A stretch of DNA of 64,000 nt, from the NCBI RefSeq assembly GCF_036227125.1, contig NZ_CP109435.1, positions 4,340,001 through 4,404,000 on the forward strand, written 5' to 3'. Below the pieces are notes generated by a model. It was not told the DNA's origin and made no database searches. It saw nothing but the letters and a program-made list of their open reading frames with translations. Made by a program: the position numbers and the translations under genes. This document shows, in pieces, positions 18,371 through 26,598 of the stretch. Position 1 is the stretch's first letter. Each line of letters opens with the position of its first letter. The stretch comes from Streptomyces sp. NBC_01485 (GTDB lineage: Bacteria; Actinomycetota; Actinomycetes; Streptomycetales; Streptomycetaceae).

Positions 18371-19924
18371 ATGCCCGTACCCATACCGCGGCAGAGAACG
18401 ATCCCGCCCGTGGAGAGTGGTCAGGCGCAGGCCGCGCCCGCCGTCGGCGGCCCCTCCAAGGCAGCAGACGTTCGCCACGAGGACGCCGTGGACACGGTGG
18501 ACACTGTCGACTCTGTGGACACTGTCGACTCCGTGGACGCTTTGCTCGACGAGACGACGACGGTCGAGAACGGCGGCCCGCTCAACGCCACGCCCGCCGA
18601 CGGCGTCCACCATGGCGTGAGCACCACCGGCATGAGCACCACCGGCGGAAGCACCGCCCCGGCCTGCACCGCCGTGGGCTCGACCGCCGTGGGCTCCACT
18701 GTCGTGGGCTCCGCAGGCATGGCCGCCACCGGCACGGCCTCCGCCCCCCACACCCCCCTCACCCTCCTCCTGATCGAGGAGGACCCGACGGCCGCACCGA
18801 TCGTCCGCGACCTGCACGACTCCGACGGCAGGCCGATCCGGGTGCGCACCGCCCGCAACCTCACCGAGGCCGAGCGGCTGCTCACGCACGACGTGCACTG
18901 CATCCTGCTGGACCTCGCGCTGCCCGCGCCCGGCAAGGCGGGCGAGCCCGACGACGAACTCGCCGTCCTGCGGCACGTGCTCCGTCTCGCGCCCCGGCAC
19001 GCCGTACTCGCGCTCACCGCGTCCGGCGACGCCGAGCGCGGCGCCGAGGCGGTACGCGTGGGCGCCCAGGACTACCTGTTCAAGGACGAGCTGGACGGCC
19101 GGCTGCTGAGCCGCGCGATCCGGTACGCGGTGGAGCGGAAACGTTCCGACACGGCCGAGCGACGGCTCGCCGAGGGCAGGCTGCGCGCGCAGGAGAACGC
19201 CCGCCTGGAGCGCGGCCTGCTGCCCACGCCCCTCCTGGAGGGCTCCCCGCTGCGCTTCGCCGCCCGCTACCGCCCCGGCCGCTCGCGCGCGCTGCTCGGC
19301 GGCGACTTCTACGACACCGTCCGCACGCCCGACGGCACCGTGCACGCCATGATCGGCGACGTCTGCGGGCACGGCCCGGACGAGGCGGCGCTCGGCGTGG
19401 AGCTGCGCATCGCCTGGCGGGCGCTGACACTGGCGGGTCTGTGCGGGGACGACCTGCTGAACACGCTCCAGCAGGTACTGGAGCACGAGCGCGACGACGA
19501 CGAGATCTTCGCGACGCTGTGCACGGTGGACATCGCGCCCGACGGCCGCCGCGCGGGCCTGTGCCTGGCCGGCCACCCGGCGCCGCTGATCGCCCGCCCG
19601 GACCGTCCCGCGCGCCTGCTGCCGTACGACAACAACGGCCCCGCCCTCGGTCTCCTGCCGGGCGCCCGCTGGCCGCGGATGCAGGTCGAGCTGGGCGCCG
19701 AGTGGAGCCTGATGCTGTACACCGACGGCCTGATCGAGGGTCGGATCGGCGGGGGCCGGGAACGGCTGGGTCAGGACGGCATGGTGGAGATCATCCGCCG
19801 CCAGCTCTCCGAGGGGCTGCGCGGAGAGGCGTTGCTGCGGGCCACGGTGAACGAGGTGCGTGAACTCAACGGGGGCGAGCTGACGGACGACGTGGCGGTG
19901 CTGTTGCTGGACCGCATGCCGTAA
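18371..19924 (+). CDS. Receiver-PP2C (RsbU-type) serine phosphatase
   Basis: About 517 residues. A disordered N-terminus has VDTVDS and TTGMSTTGGST-type repeats. A receiver domain follows (LLLIEEDP acidic cluster, phospho-Asp in ILLDLALP, Lys in YLFKDEL). Then comes a short helical linker (SDTAERRLAEGRLRAQENARLE) and a SpoIIE/RsbU PP2C domain with metal-binding GGDFYD, GDVCGHG and TDDVAVLLL. Such proteins dephosphorylate anti-anti-sigma factors in partner-switching pathways. I chose ATG 18371 with AGGA upstream; in-frame ATGs at 18299 and 18338 are alternatives. Confidence 0.88.
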   Translation: MPVPIPRQRTIPPVESGQAQAAPAVGGPSKAADVRHEDAVDTVDTVDSVDTVDSVDALLDETTTVENGGPLNATPADGVHHGVSTTGMSTTGGSTAPACTAVGSTAVGSTVVGSAGMAATGTASAPHTPLTLLLIEEDPTAAPIVRDLHDSDGRPIRVRTARNLTEAERLLTHDVHCILLDLALPAPGKAGEPDDELAVLRHVLRLAPRHAVLALTASGDAERGAEAVRVGAQDYLFKDELDGRLLSRAIRYAVERKRSDTAERRLAEGRLRAQENARLERGLLPTPLLEGSPLRFAARYRPGRSRALLGGDFYDTVRTPDGTVHAMIGDVCGHGPDEAALGVELRIAWRALTLAGLCGDDLLNTLQQVLEHERDDDEIFATLCTVDIAPDGRRAGLCLAGHPAPLIARPDRPARLLPYDNNGPALGLLPGARWPRMQVELGAEWSLMLYTDGLIEGRIGGGRERLGQDGMVEIIRRQLSEGLRGEALLRATVNEVRELNGGELTDDVAVLLLDRMP

Positions 19925-20054
19925 CTCTCCGCTGGGCTCGCCGCTTCGGAAACCCGCCGTTGCGGGGCCTGTCGCATGCCGATGCCGGCTGCCGGTCCGT
20001 ATTGGCTGGTCGCGCCGCGCGGCGGAGCCGCATATCGATGCTGCCCCGCGCCCC

Positions 20055-20077
20055 CTGGAGGGCTGCGCCCCCTCCAG
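20055..20077. terminator. Terminator between PP2C and DUF2516 genes
   Basis: CTGGAGGG (20055-20062) pairs exactly with CCCTCCAG (20070-20077) across a 7-nt loop. Upstream sequence (GGCTGGTCGCGC ... CCCCGCGCCCC) resembles the dispersed GC-rich terminator element common in Streptomyces intergenic regions. It serves both converging genes. Confidence 0.75.
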
Positions 20078-20091
20078 AGCCCTACTGGCCT

Positions 20092-20448
20092 CTATCGGCC
20101 GCCGTTGTACGGGCCGTACGGGCCGTCGCTGCTGCTTCCGCCGCGTCGGCCGCCCCAGCCGCCGCCGCCCGAGATCTGCCGGAGGGCGGGCCGTACGTCC
20201 ACGAAGAAGACGATCGTGGCGACGAGCCCCGCGAGCTGCAGGAAGAGCATCGGCACCAGGAGGTTCACCGCGACCGCGATGCCGAGGATGATCAGCCAGA
20301 AGCCCTTGTTCTGCTTGCTGGCGGCCCGGTACGCGTCATCACGGAACAGAGCGGCCATCACCAGCGCCACCACGGCGAGGACCAGCATGGCGAGGTAGAG
20401 CACCCACACCAGCCCCGCGAAGCCTGCCATCAGCACAACGCCCACCAC
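20092..20448 (-). CDS. DUF2516 membrane protein
   Basis: 118 residues with two to three hydrophobic helices (about 5-35, 47-70, 72-90) and the DAYRAASKQNKGFWLIILGIAV core typical of DUF2516 in a short loop. The C-terminal tail is Gly/Ser/Tyr-rich. A start at the internal methionine of MAGFAGLVW is also possible. Function unknown; it stands upstream of the HBHA-like and XRE genes as in other Streptomyces. Confidence 0.82.
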   Translation of the reverse strand: MVGVVLMAGFAGLVWVLYLAMLVLAVVALVMAALFRDDAYRAASKQNKGFWLIILGIAVAVNLLVPMLFLQLAGLVATIVFFVDVRPALRQISGGGGWGGRRGGSSSDGPYGPYNGGR

Positions 20449-20664
20449 CCGACTCGACGTATCTCGTCTCGACTAGACCTGACCTGACTGGACCGGACGG
20501 GACCTGGTCCGGCTTGGCCGACTTGCCGACTTACCCGTCCCTACGCGGTCACCGTACCCGCAACCGCGCTCCCGCTACCCGTACAACGGGCCGGGCACCC
20601 GATGAGTGCCCGGCCCGTGACCGTATGCCGTCGTCTGCCGCGTCCGTCCCGGCGGTCGTCGGTC

Positions 20665-21321
20665 TCACTTGGCCGGCGGCGTCGTCTTCTTCTCGGTGAT
20701 CTTGCGGGCCGGAGCCTTCTTGGCGACGGGCTTCTTCTCCGAGGCGGCCCCGGACTCGGCCTCCACCGCGACGAGCTTCGGCTGCTCGTTCTTCTCGGCC
20801 GCGACCGGCTCCGCCTTCGGCTCGACCGCGATCGCCAACTCCTCGATCTCCTCGGCGGCCTCGCCGCGCCAGGTCTTCACGGTCTGCTCGCCGTGCTCGG
20901 CGACCTTCTCGTACGTCTCGCGGGCCTTGACGGCGTACTCGGCGGCGACGCCGACACCGCGCAGCGCGAGATCCTGGGCGGACTCGCCGAGCTTCTTCAG
21001 GTCGGCGTCGAGGGTGCTGCCGAGCTTCTTGATGTCGCCGTCGAGCGTGCCGATGAACTCGCTGACCTTGGTCTGGAGGTTCTCCTGCGCCTCCTTGGCC
21101 TTGACGCTCGCCTCCTTGGCACGGGCGGCGGCCTTCTCCTGCACGGCCTTGGGGTCGGTGTTGCGGACGGCCTCGAAACGGGCCGGGGCCTCGGTGCGCA
21201 GCTGCTCGACCAGACCCGGCACCTTCTTCGCCTGCTGGAAGGCCAGGTCGGCGGTGCCTGCGGCGAAGTAGAGCGGAGTCGGGTCGCTGAAGGTCTTGCG
21301 CAGGTCGTCGGTGATGGCCAT
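20665..21321 (-). CDS. Heparin-binding-hemagglutinin-like coiled-coil protein
   Basis: 218 residues beginning MAITDDLRKTFSDPTPLYF. The middle (40-150) is a long amphipathic helical/coiled-coil region. The C-terminus is Lys/Ala/Pro-rich (KKPVAKKAPARKI), as in mycobacterial HBHA. ATG 21321 was preferred to the 36-codon in-frame extension, which is low-quality. It is next to the XRE gene on the same strand, and the pair probably forms one unit. Role in Streptomyces unknown. Confidence 0.85.
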   Translation of the reverse strand: MAITDDLRKTFSDPTPLYFAAGTADLAFQQAKKVPGLVEQLRTEAPARFEAVRNTDPKAVQEKAAARAKEASVKAKEAQENLQTKVSEFIGTLDGDIKKLGSTLDADLKKLGESAQDLALRGVGVAAEYAVKARETYEKVAEHGEQTVKTWRGEAAEEIEELAIAVEPKAEPVAAEKNEQPKLVAVEAESGAASEKKPVAKKAPARKITEKKTTPPAK

Positions 21322-21425
21322 GGTAAAGATCCTCCCGGATTCACGTATGTCTTGTGCGTGCTGTACGTCGTTTTCGGCTGAGGGTCGTGCAGGTCCGCAG
21401 CGGGGCGGCCGGTCCCCTGGTCCGG

Positions 21426-21884
21426 TCAACTGGCCGTCTGCTGCGGATCGGCGTCGCTCTCGTGGTCCTGCTTCTGTTCCTGCTTCCGCTTCCGCTCCTG
21501 GGCGTCCACCGCACCGTCGCCACTGTCGCCGTCCACGAATCCGTTCTCCTTGCGGAAGGACTCGTAGACCTGGAGCAGCACCTGCTTCTGCTGCTCGGTC
21601 AGCGTGGGATCGGCGAGGACGACGGCACGCGTCTCCACCTCGTCCCGGTCCCGCTCCGCGTCGAGGATCCCGGCCCGCACGTACAGCGTCTCGGCGGAGA
21701 TCCGCAGGGCCTTGGCGACCTGCTGCAACACCTCCGCGCTCGGCTTGCGCAGCCCGCGCTCGATCTGGCTCAGATACGGATTGGACACCCCGGCGGCGTC
21801 GGCGAGCTGCCGAAGCGACAACTGCGCATTGCGCCGCTGCTCCCGCAGGTACTCACCAAGATTGCCGACGTTGAGCGATGCCAT
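21426..21884 (-). CDS. XRE family transcriptional regulator
   Basis: 152 residues with a Cro/C1-type HTH (about 8-65: LREQRRNAQLSLRQLADAAG, then VSNPYLSQIERG). A helical middle and a Lys/Gln/Asp-rich tail follow. ATG 21884 (MASLNVGNLGEYL) is the conserved start. A 26-bp perfect palindrome sits 28 nt upstream and is probably its own operator. The Tn7-like element is inserted just beyond that operator. Confidence 0.9.
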   Translation of the reverse strand: MASLNVGNLGEYLREQRRNAQLSLRQLADAAGVSNPYLSQIERGLRKPSAEVLQQVAKALRISAETLYVRAGILDAERDRDEVETRAVVLADPTLTEQQKQVLLQVYESFRKENGFVDGDSGDGAVDAQERKRKQEQKQDHESDADPQQTAS

Positions 21885-21911
21885 GCCTCCACTGTGCACC
21901 AGCCCCGCTAA

Positions 21912-21937
21912 CTATTGCAAGCACATGCTTGCAATAG
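21912..21937. promoter_or_regulatory. Palindromic operator upstream of XRE gene
   Basis: CTATTGCAAGCA (21912-21923) and TGCTTGCAATAG (21926-21937) are exact inverse complements with a 2-nt centre. The site is 28 nt upstream of the XRE start codon, the normal place for an autoregulatory operator. Confidence 0.8.
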
Positions 21938-21958
21938 TGTGTCGCGCCACTTCGGACG

Positions 21959-22015
21959 ACGCTTGTGACTGAGCACGATAGGTGTCGTATTTGCAGGACA
22001 ACTGTCGTGCAGTCT
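21959..22015 (+). repeat. Left end of the Tn7-like element
   Basis: Contains the direct repeat ACGCTTGTGAC (21959-21969), then TGAGCACGATAGGTGTCG (21970-21987) and a second site TTTGCAGGACAACTGTCG (21990-22007). The same two motif types recur inverted at the right end, the pattern expected of TnsB-binding sites. Confidence 0.75.
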
Positions 22016-22047
22016 CACCGCTGGTCGGGGCCCGCAAGCGAGCATGG

Positions 22048-22080
22048 GTGCAGGGGTCCACTCTGAGTGGACCCCTGCAC
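22048..22080. terminator. Terminator after the DGQHR gene
   Basis: A perfect 15-bp stem: 22048-22062 pairs with 22066-22080 around CTG. It lies 21 nt downstream of the DGQHR gene stop and insulates it from the transposon end and XRE operator. Confidence 0.85.
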
Positions 22081-22100
22081 CTGGCGATGGGCTTCCCTGG

Positions 22101-23297
22101 TCAGAGCTGAATGCTCTCCGCAGGGGAGGGCAGACGGCTCTGAATGAGGAGACTGAGACGCCTACGGCCAGCGTCACCGCTGAATCCCGAGGCGACCGAG
22201 CCGACGCGCCAGAAGTCGGCACCCGAGCGGATTGCACGCTGGCCGTCGTTGTCGACGGACTCGCCCTCCAGGGTAGGAAGCTCGCTCATCACCTCGGCAT
22301 ACCCCTCGGGCTGGCCCAACCTCCCGCCACTGCTGCGGACCACTTCGACCACCTGCGGCAATACGCGGTGCAGCGCCACGGCTCCGTTGCCCTTCTGCAG
22401 GACGAAGTCCGACGCTTCCTCGAACGGCTCGGGCATGACCTGCTTGATGCCGGCCCAGTAGGCATTGAGTACAGCTGCGACGGTCGCCGCGTCCGCGCGT
22501 TTGAACGACGGCATGTCGAGCACCGGCTTGAGGGAGCGGGCGAACTGCGGCTTAGGGATGGTCACCCCGTCACCTCGGGTCTTACGGCGGTTGGCTTCCT
22601 GGAACCTGCCCTTCCACGGACCGTCAAGCTTCTCCAGCTCGTCGACGACGGCGTAGGCGCGAGTGATCCAGTCCTTGTCCTCTGCCGCGAGCATCTCGCG
22701 AAGCTCAGGGTTGTCTTCCGCCATCTTGGTCAGCAGCTGCCAGGCGAGGTCGGTCTTGACGCTGGCGGCATTCGTATTGACCTCGTAGAACTCGCGCATC
22801 TCCTCACCAGGGTCCAGGCCCAGGGTGAGACTGATGGGAACGGGGAAGTCCTCGAAGTCCTCCTGCTCGCCCAGCAGCTGATTCAGACCGCCGGCGCGAT
22901 GCTGGCCGTCATAGATCCACAGCGACAGGTCGTCGGTGAACTCGATGCGCCCGGTGCCGATCCAGTTTCCCCCTTCGAGGACGGCGTTCTCATATCCCGC
23001 CTGGTCGTCGTCGACGACGATGACGACCCGCTCCCCGTCCATGTCGTCCTTGCGGATGTTGATCAGGAGCGGGTTCGGCATCCGGCCCTTCTTCTCGTCG
23101 TAGTACCGGGCCGCCTTGCGCACCCGGGCCGTCACAGGAGCCCGCTGGTAGCCCTCGTTCGTGTCGGGGTCGAAGATATCGACCTCCTGGTGGTCCGACA
23201 CTGTGATGGCGTCGGCGAACGCCTGCAGCATGCGCGTGCCCCTCTGCACGCACAGCGCACCCGCGATCTGAACCGTCTCCTTGACCTGCTTGGCCAC
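22101..23297 (-). CDS. DGQHR domain-containing protein (DndB-like)
   Basis: 398 residues from GTG 23297 (GAGGAG seven bases upstream; the TTG five codons earlier lies over that ribosome site). The hallmark is IYDGQHRAGGL (DGQHR about residues 130-134), followed by EEMREFYEVNTNAASVKTDL, the FxxVN-type motif of the family. DGQHR proteins include DndB of phosphorothioate systems and other defence-associated proteins. No dnd or other modification genes are nearby, so the role here is open. It is divergent from the HTH gene across four AGATCT repeats. Confidence 0.85.
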   Translation of the reverse strand: MAKQVKETVQIAGALCVQRGTRMLQAFADAITVSDHQEVDIFDPDTNEGYQRAPVTARVRKAARYYDEKKGRMPNPLLINIRKDDMDGERVVIVVDDDQAGYENAVLEGGNWIGTGRIEFTDDLSLWIYDGQHRAGGLNQLLGEQEDFEDFPVPISLTLGLDPGEEMREFYEVNTNAASVKTDLAWQLLTKMAEDNPELREMLAAEDKDWITRAYAVVDELEKLDGPWKGRFQEANRRKTRGDGVTIPKPQFARSLKPVLDMPSFKRADAATVAAVLNAYWAGIKQVMPEPFEEASDFVLQKGNGAVALHRVLPQVVEVVRSSGGRLGQPEGYAEVMSELPTLEGESVDNDGQRAIRSGADFWRVGSVASGFSGDAGRRRLSLLIQSRLPSPAESIQL

Positions 23298-23347
23298 GTT
23301 GTTGCTCCTCAAGATCCTTGAATGGCAGAGTGAAGCCTGGAGCTTCG

Positions 23348-23399
23348 TTAGATCTGAATATTAGATCTACCGTTTAGATCTGTCAATGAGATCTGGTAA
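23348..23399. promoter_or_regulatory. Four AGATCT repeats at exact 13-bp spacing
   Basis: TTAGATCT begins at 23348, 23361 and 23374 and TGAGATCT at 23387, so the period is exactly 13 bp four times. Each core AGATCT is itself palindromic. The array lies 50 nt upstream of the DGQHR start, in the divergent promoter region shared with the HTH gene. An operator for cooperative binding, or an iteron-like array, is most likely. Confidence 0.8.
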
Positions 23400-23450
23400 A
23401 TGGGCCAGCTTGCGGGTGATCACGCCTCCATCCGCTCGGCGTCGTCCGGT

Positions 23451-23640
23451 CTACTCCTCCGTGCCGTCCATCCAGTCGCAGTGAACACAGCGGGCGCCGC
23501 AGTAGGTCAGCCCTGCATGCTCCAGGAGGTGGTCGATCTCGACCGACTCAAGCTCGGCGCTCCGCACTGGGGGCAGCCCAGGAGAGCCCCGACCCCACTG
23601 AACCACCGAGGCTCCATTCCGGAAGCCGCGAAGAACTCCC
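23451..23640 (-). pseudogene. Possible small zinc-ribbon protein, frameshifted
   Basis: One frame (MEPRWFSGVGALLGCPQCGA, start about 23620) gives a CPxCG knuckle. A second minus-strand frame ends HAGLTYCGARCVHCDWMDGTEE at 23451, giving a matching CGARCVHC knuckle. A one-base shift near 23555 would join them into a protein of about 55 residues with four paired cysteines. It is either a decayed zinc-ribbon gene or a sequencing error. Codon quality is moderate; treat as tentative. Confidence 0.4.
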
Positions 23641-23783
23641 GCGCCGACGCCGGGGCGATCTGGGACTGCGCGCACTTTGGTCGCGTGATGCAGGTCACAC
23701 GGAAATCTGTGGAGGCGTTGTCGGATCGGGCCCGTGTGAGGCCCAAGGGGAGAAGGATTTTCCAGCGACGCGAGGAGGCACCC

Positions 23784-24722
23784 ATGGCCACCGAGGACCA
23801 GACGCCCAGTTACTACATGGTCGAGGACAACGACTCCATCGACACCCAGATGGCGGAGCGGATCAACGAGTTCAACTGGGACCCGGATGCCGCAGGGGCC
23901 GTCATGGCCTTGTTCCCGGTTGATTGGGCCGGGTGCGAAGGCGAACTCGTGACCCTTCGCCAAGATGGGACCGTCGCCATCGACATCGACGGTACGTTCG
24001 CACTGCCCGAGCCGTTCGATCGCGGTACTCACAGCACGATGATCACCACCACCACCGGCATGGCGGTGCTCAAACCCGATCACCCGGCCAACCAGATGGT
24101 CGAGTCCGGCTTCCAGGCGGTCGGCGTCCCGGTGCCCGAGGTGGTCCGGGCGCTGAACGCCCGCGAGGCCGCCCTCACCGGGGACCGGGCGGCGATCCGC
24201 GCCTACACCTCGGAGGCGCTGGGAAGGTGGAGCGGGTGGAGCGAGCCGATCTCCACCGCCCTGCTCGGCAACTGGGCGGACCCGCTTCACAACGAAGGCC
24301 GACTTTCCCCCGGTGCCCTGGCCCTGTTCCTGGCCGAGGCCAGCGTCATCAACAAGCAACTCAAGCCGATCTGGGACCGTAAGGCCAACAGGGAGTACGT
24401 GCGACTGCTCGACGCCCCGCTCAGCCACGGGATGACCCTGCACGACGTGCTTTCTGGACAGCCGGCCATCGACCTCAGCTTCGATGGCTTCGAGGACTCG
24501 CGCCTGATCGAGATCCTGGAGACCCTGTCCACGGACGAGCGGGCAGTGGTTATGTGGCGCAGCCGCCACGGAATCACCAGCTGGGCCGAAGCCGCTATGG
24601 CCGCCGGTGTTCCAGAGCCGGAGGTTGTCGGCAAGCGGGTCCGCCGGAAGGTGAAGCGGCTTGCCGCCCACATCACCAGTGGCGCCCTCCAGGCCGGGGC
24701 GGGTACGGGGAACGTGCGATGA
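23784..24722 (+). CDS. Hypothetical protein with C-terminal sigma-region-4-like HTH
   Basis: 312 residues from an ATG with a strong GAGGAGG site. Residues 1-200 match no family I know (starts MATEDQTPSYYMVEDNDSID). The C-terminus (LIEILETLSTDERAVVMWRS ... SWAEAAMAAGVPEPEVVGKR) resembles a sigma-70 region 4/LuxR-like helix-turn-helix. A following small membrane gene overlaps by ATGA. It could bind the 13-bp AGATCT array upstream, but that is inference. Confidence 0.72.
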   Translation: MATEDQTPSYYMVEDNDSIDTQMAERINEFNWDPDAAGAVMALFPVDWAGCEGELVTLRQDGTVAIDIDGTFALPEPFDRGTHSTMITTTTGMAVLKPDHPANQMVESGFQAVGVPVPEVVRALNAREAALTGDRAAIRAYTSEALGRWSGWSEPISTALLGNWADPLHNEGRLSPGALALFLAEASVINKQLKPIWDRKANREYVRLLDAPLSHGMTLHDVLSGQPAIDLSFDGFEDSRLIEILETLSTDERAVVMWRSRHGITSWAEAAMAAGVPEPEVVGKRVRRKVKRLAAHITSGALQAGAGTGNVR

Positions 24723-24958
24723 GTGCTCCCGCTCCGGGCCCATCGCGCCCGGCCGTACGCCGGGAGATGGTGCTGCGGATCACCCCGCCGGACCTGCCGG
24801 CCTGCACCGCGATGCTCGGCACCGGCAGCCTCGGTGCGTTCTTGGTCCACGGTGCTGTCCCGGCAGGATCCCCGTTCGTGTGGCCGCTCGTGGTTCTCGC
24901 GCTCGGCGCGATGGCGTACGACGTTGCGCTCCGGGCCGTGCGCCGCCGAGAGGGCTGA
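24719..24958 (+). CDS. Small membrane protein coupled to HTH gene
   Basis: 79 residues. The ATG overlaps the previous stop (ATGA), so translation is coupled. Residues 1-25 are Pro/Arg-rich and cytosolic-looking; about 30-70 hold one or two hydrophobic helices (GSLGAFLVHGAV, PFVWPLVVLALGAMAYDVAL); a basic RAVRRREG tail follows. No family recognised. Pairing with the HTH protein suggests a membrane partner or regulator. Confidence 0.7.
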   Translation: MSAPAPGPSRPAVRREMVLRITPPDLPACTAMLGTGSLGAFLVHGAVPAGSPFVWPLVVLALGAMAYDVALRAVRRREG

Positions 24959-24987
24959 CGACCGCCCTCCAGATGACGTGGGCTGGT

Positions 24988-25016
24988 GCGGCCCGGGGGA
25001 ACGACCCCCGGGCCGC
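24988..25016. terminator. Bidirectional terminator
   Basis: GCGGCCCGGGGG (24988-24999) pairs exactly with CCCCCGGGCCGC (25005-25016) around AACGA. It lies between two convergent genes ending at 24958 and 25023. Confidence 0.92.
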
Positions 25017-25022
25017 GCCGTG

Positions 25023-26528
25023 TCAGCGCTGCTGGGGGCCGAAAAGGGGGATGGCCTTCCAGCCCTCCTCCAGGATCGGGTTGTTCTCCAGGAACTCGTG
25101 CCCCGTGAACAACTGCAGCAGCGTTAGGGCGCCGTTCGGCGGGTCGGTGAGCAGGAGCTGGGACAAGCTGATGTCGGTGATGGTGACGGCGTGCTCCAGC
25201 TCGTGGATCGAGGCCGTGGTGATGGGGATGGTCTCGCCCGTCACCGGGTTCGGGGTGGGCTGGATTCCGGCGCGGAGCTCGGCGGTGTTGAGCAGGTGGA
25301 ACGGCTCCATCGTGATCACCATGCCCCGCCGCGGCAGGTGGGACGGGATCTGCGCGAACGCGGGGTTGCCCTCGGAGATGAGCCGGTCGGTCTTCTCGAT
25401 CTGGGTGAATCCTTCGCCGGGCGTCTTGGCCAGCATCTGGGCGTAGTTCTCCGCGCCGAGGCGCAGGTTGGCGTTGGGTCGGGCGGACTTGACCTCCACC
25501 AGCAGCACCAGGTCCGGGAAGACGACAATCCAGTCCACGGACTTACCGCCGTCCCCCTTCCTCGCGCCCGGATGCCGGATCTCGGGGTAGACCGTCGCGT
25601 TGTCGAGCAGGCCGAGCTGGCGCCCGACGTACGCCTCGAAGAGGTGCCCGAGGTCTGTGGTGAACAGCTTGCCGCGCGGCGTGGAGTTCTCCTCGCCGCC
25701 GGTGTAGTAGAGGCCGAGCATGCTCGCCTTGGACAGGACGGCGGCCGGCACCGGAACCAGGTAGCCCTCGCCGAACCCGGCGACCAGCGGGGTCGTCCGC
25801 AGGGGGTTGTGGCCGTAGCGGCGCAGCAGCGGGTCCGGGGAGGCCGGGTACGTCGCCTGGAGTCCGGGGGCGTCGGTCACGAAGTGGCGCTCCAGGACCG
25901 CAGTCGCATCGGCTACGGACCGCAGCGTGGAGAAGGCCGAGTAGTCCGCCGGGGCGAGCATCATGTCCGGGATGAATCGGCCCTTGAGCTCCGGGATCGG
26001 GATGCTGGTGGTGGTCGCCCAGACGTAGCGGGCCAGGCCGACGTAGTCGGCCACCGAGCACCCGAGCACGTCTTGTGCCCAGCCAGGGCCGATCACCTTG
26101 AGGGGCTCCGGGGTGCTGGTCTGGGTGAGGAGAGCGACCGCGCGGCTCAGCTCGGCGTACTCGTCTACCTGCCAGATGAACTGCTGGCCGGCCACCCGCA
26201 GGAGCAGGCGCGTGAGCTTCTCCTGCGGCGACTCCTTGTAGAAGGGGTCGTCCAGGGCGAGGTAGAAGCCCAGTATCTGTGCAAGGTCGCGCGGCTGTGC
26301 CGGGGCGCGGTTGATGTCCTGGCCGAGGGCAAGGGAGATCCAGGCGGCGTCGGCGAGGGCCCAAGGGCCGTATACGCCGAGACCTTCGTGCTCGCGCAGG
26401 TCACGGGGGTGCGGGAGCTGTGCGCTCGTGGAGGCGATGAGTTCCACGAGTGAGCTCTGCGAGTGGCGCAGGATGCGCCGGACGTACTGGGAATCCGGGA
26501 CGCCGGATGCGGGGACGGAGTACGGCAT
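25023..26528 (-). CDS. PD-(D/E)XK nuclease-like protein
   Basis: 501 residues with no clear named family. The region about 296-350 shows a restriction-endonuclease-like core: a helix with Glu (LFEAYVGRQL, Glu about 298), then SVDWIVVFPDLVLLVEVKSA with Asp about 332, Glu about 345 and Lys about 347 (the D...ExK pattern). The N-terminal 290 residues are mostly helical and may bind DNA or a partner. It is transposon cargo, between the HTH unit and a Tn3 remnant, so a defence role is plausible but unproven. Confidence 0.72.
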   Translation of the reverse strand: MPYSVPASGVPDSQYVRRILRHSQSSLVELIASTSAQLPHPRDLREHEGLGVYGPWALADAAWISLALGQDINRAPAQPRDLAQILGFYLALDDPFYKESPQEKLTRLLLRVAGQQFIWQVDEYAELSRAVALLTQTSTPEPLKVIGPGWAQDVLGCSVADYVGLARYVWATTTSIPIPELKGRFIPDMMLAPADYSAFSTLRSVADATAVLERHFVTDAPGLQATYPASPDPLLRRYGHNPLRTTPLVAGFGEGYLVPVPAAVLSKASMLGLYYTGGEENSTPRGKLFTTDLGHLFEAYVGRQLGLLDNATVYPEIRHPGARKGDGGKSVDWIVVFPDLVLLVEVKSARPNANLRLGAENYAQMLAKTPGEGFTQIEKTDRLISEGNPAFAQIPSHLPRRGMVITMEPFHLLNTAELRAGIQPTPNPVTGETIPITTASIHELEHAVTITDISLSQLLLTDPPNGALTLLQLFTGHEFLENNPILEEGWKAIPLFGPQQR

Positions 26529-26598
26529 AGCCGATGATTCTTCCGGTCGGTGGGGCCGCCTCGCACCCGGTTTCGCCGGACTGGCCGCACACCGGCGC

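Noticed and set aside
23348-23399. AGATCT array as a replication origin
   Set aside because: No replication initiator gene nearby; an operator fits the divergent gene pair better.
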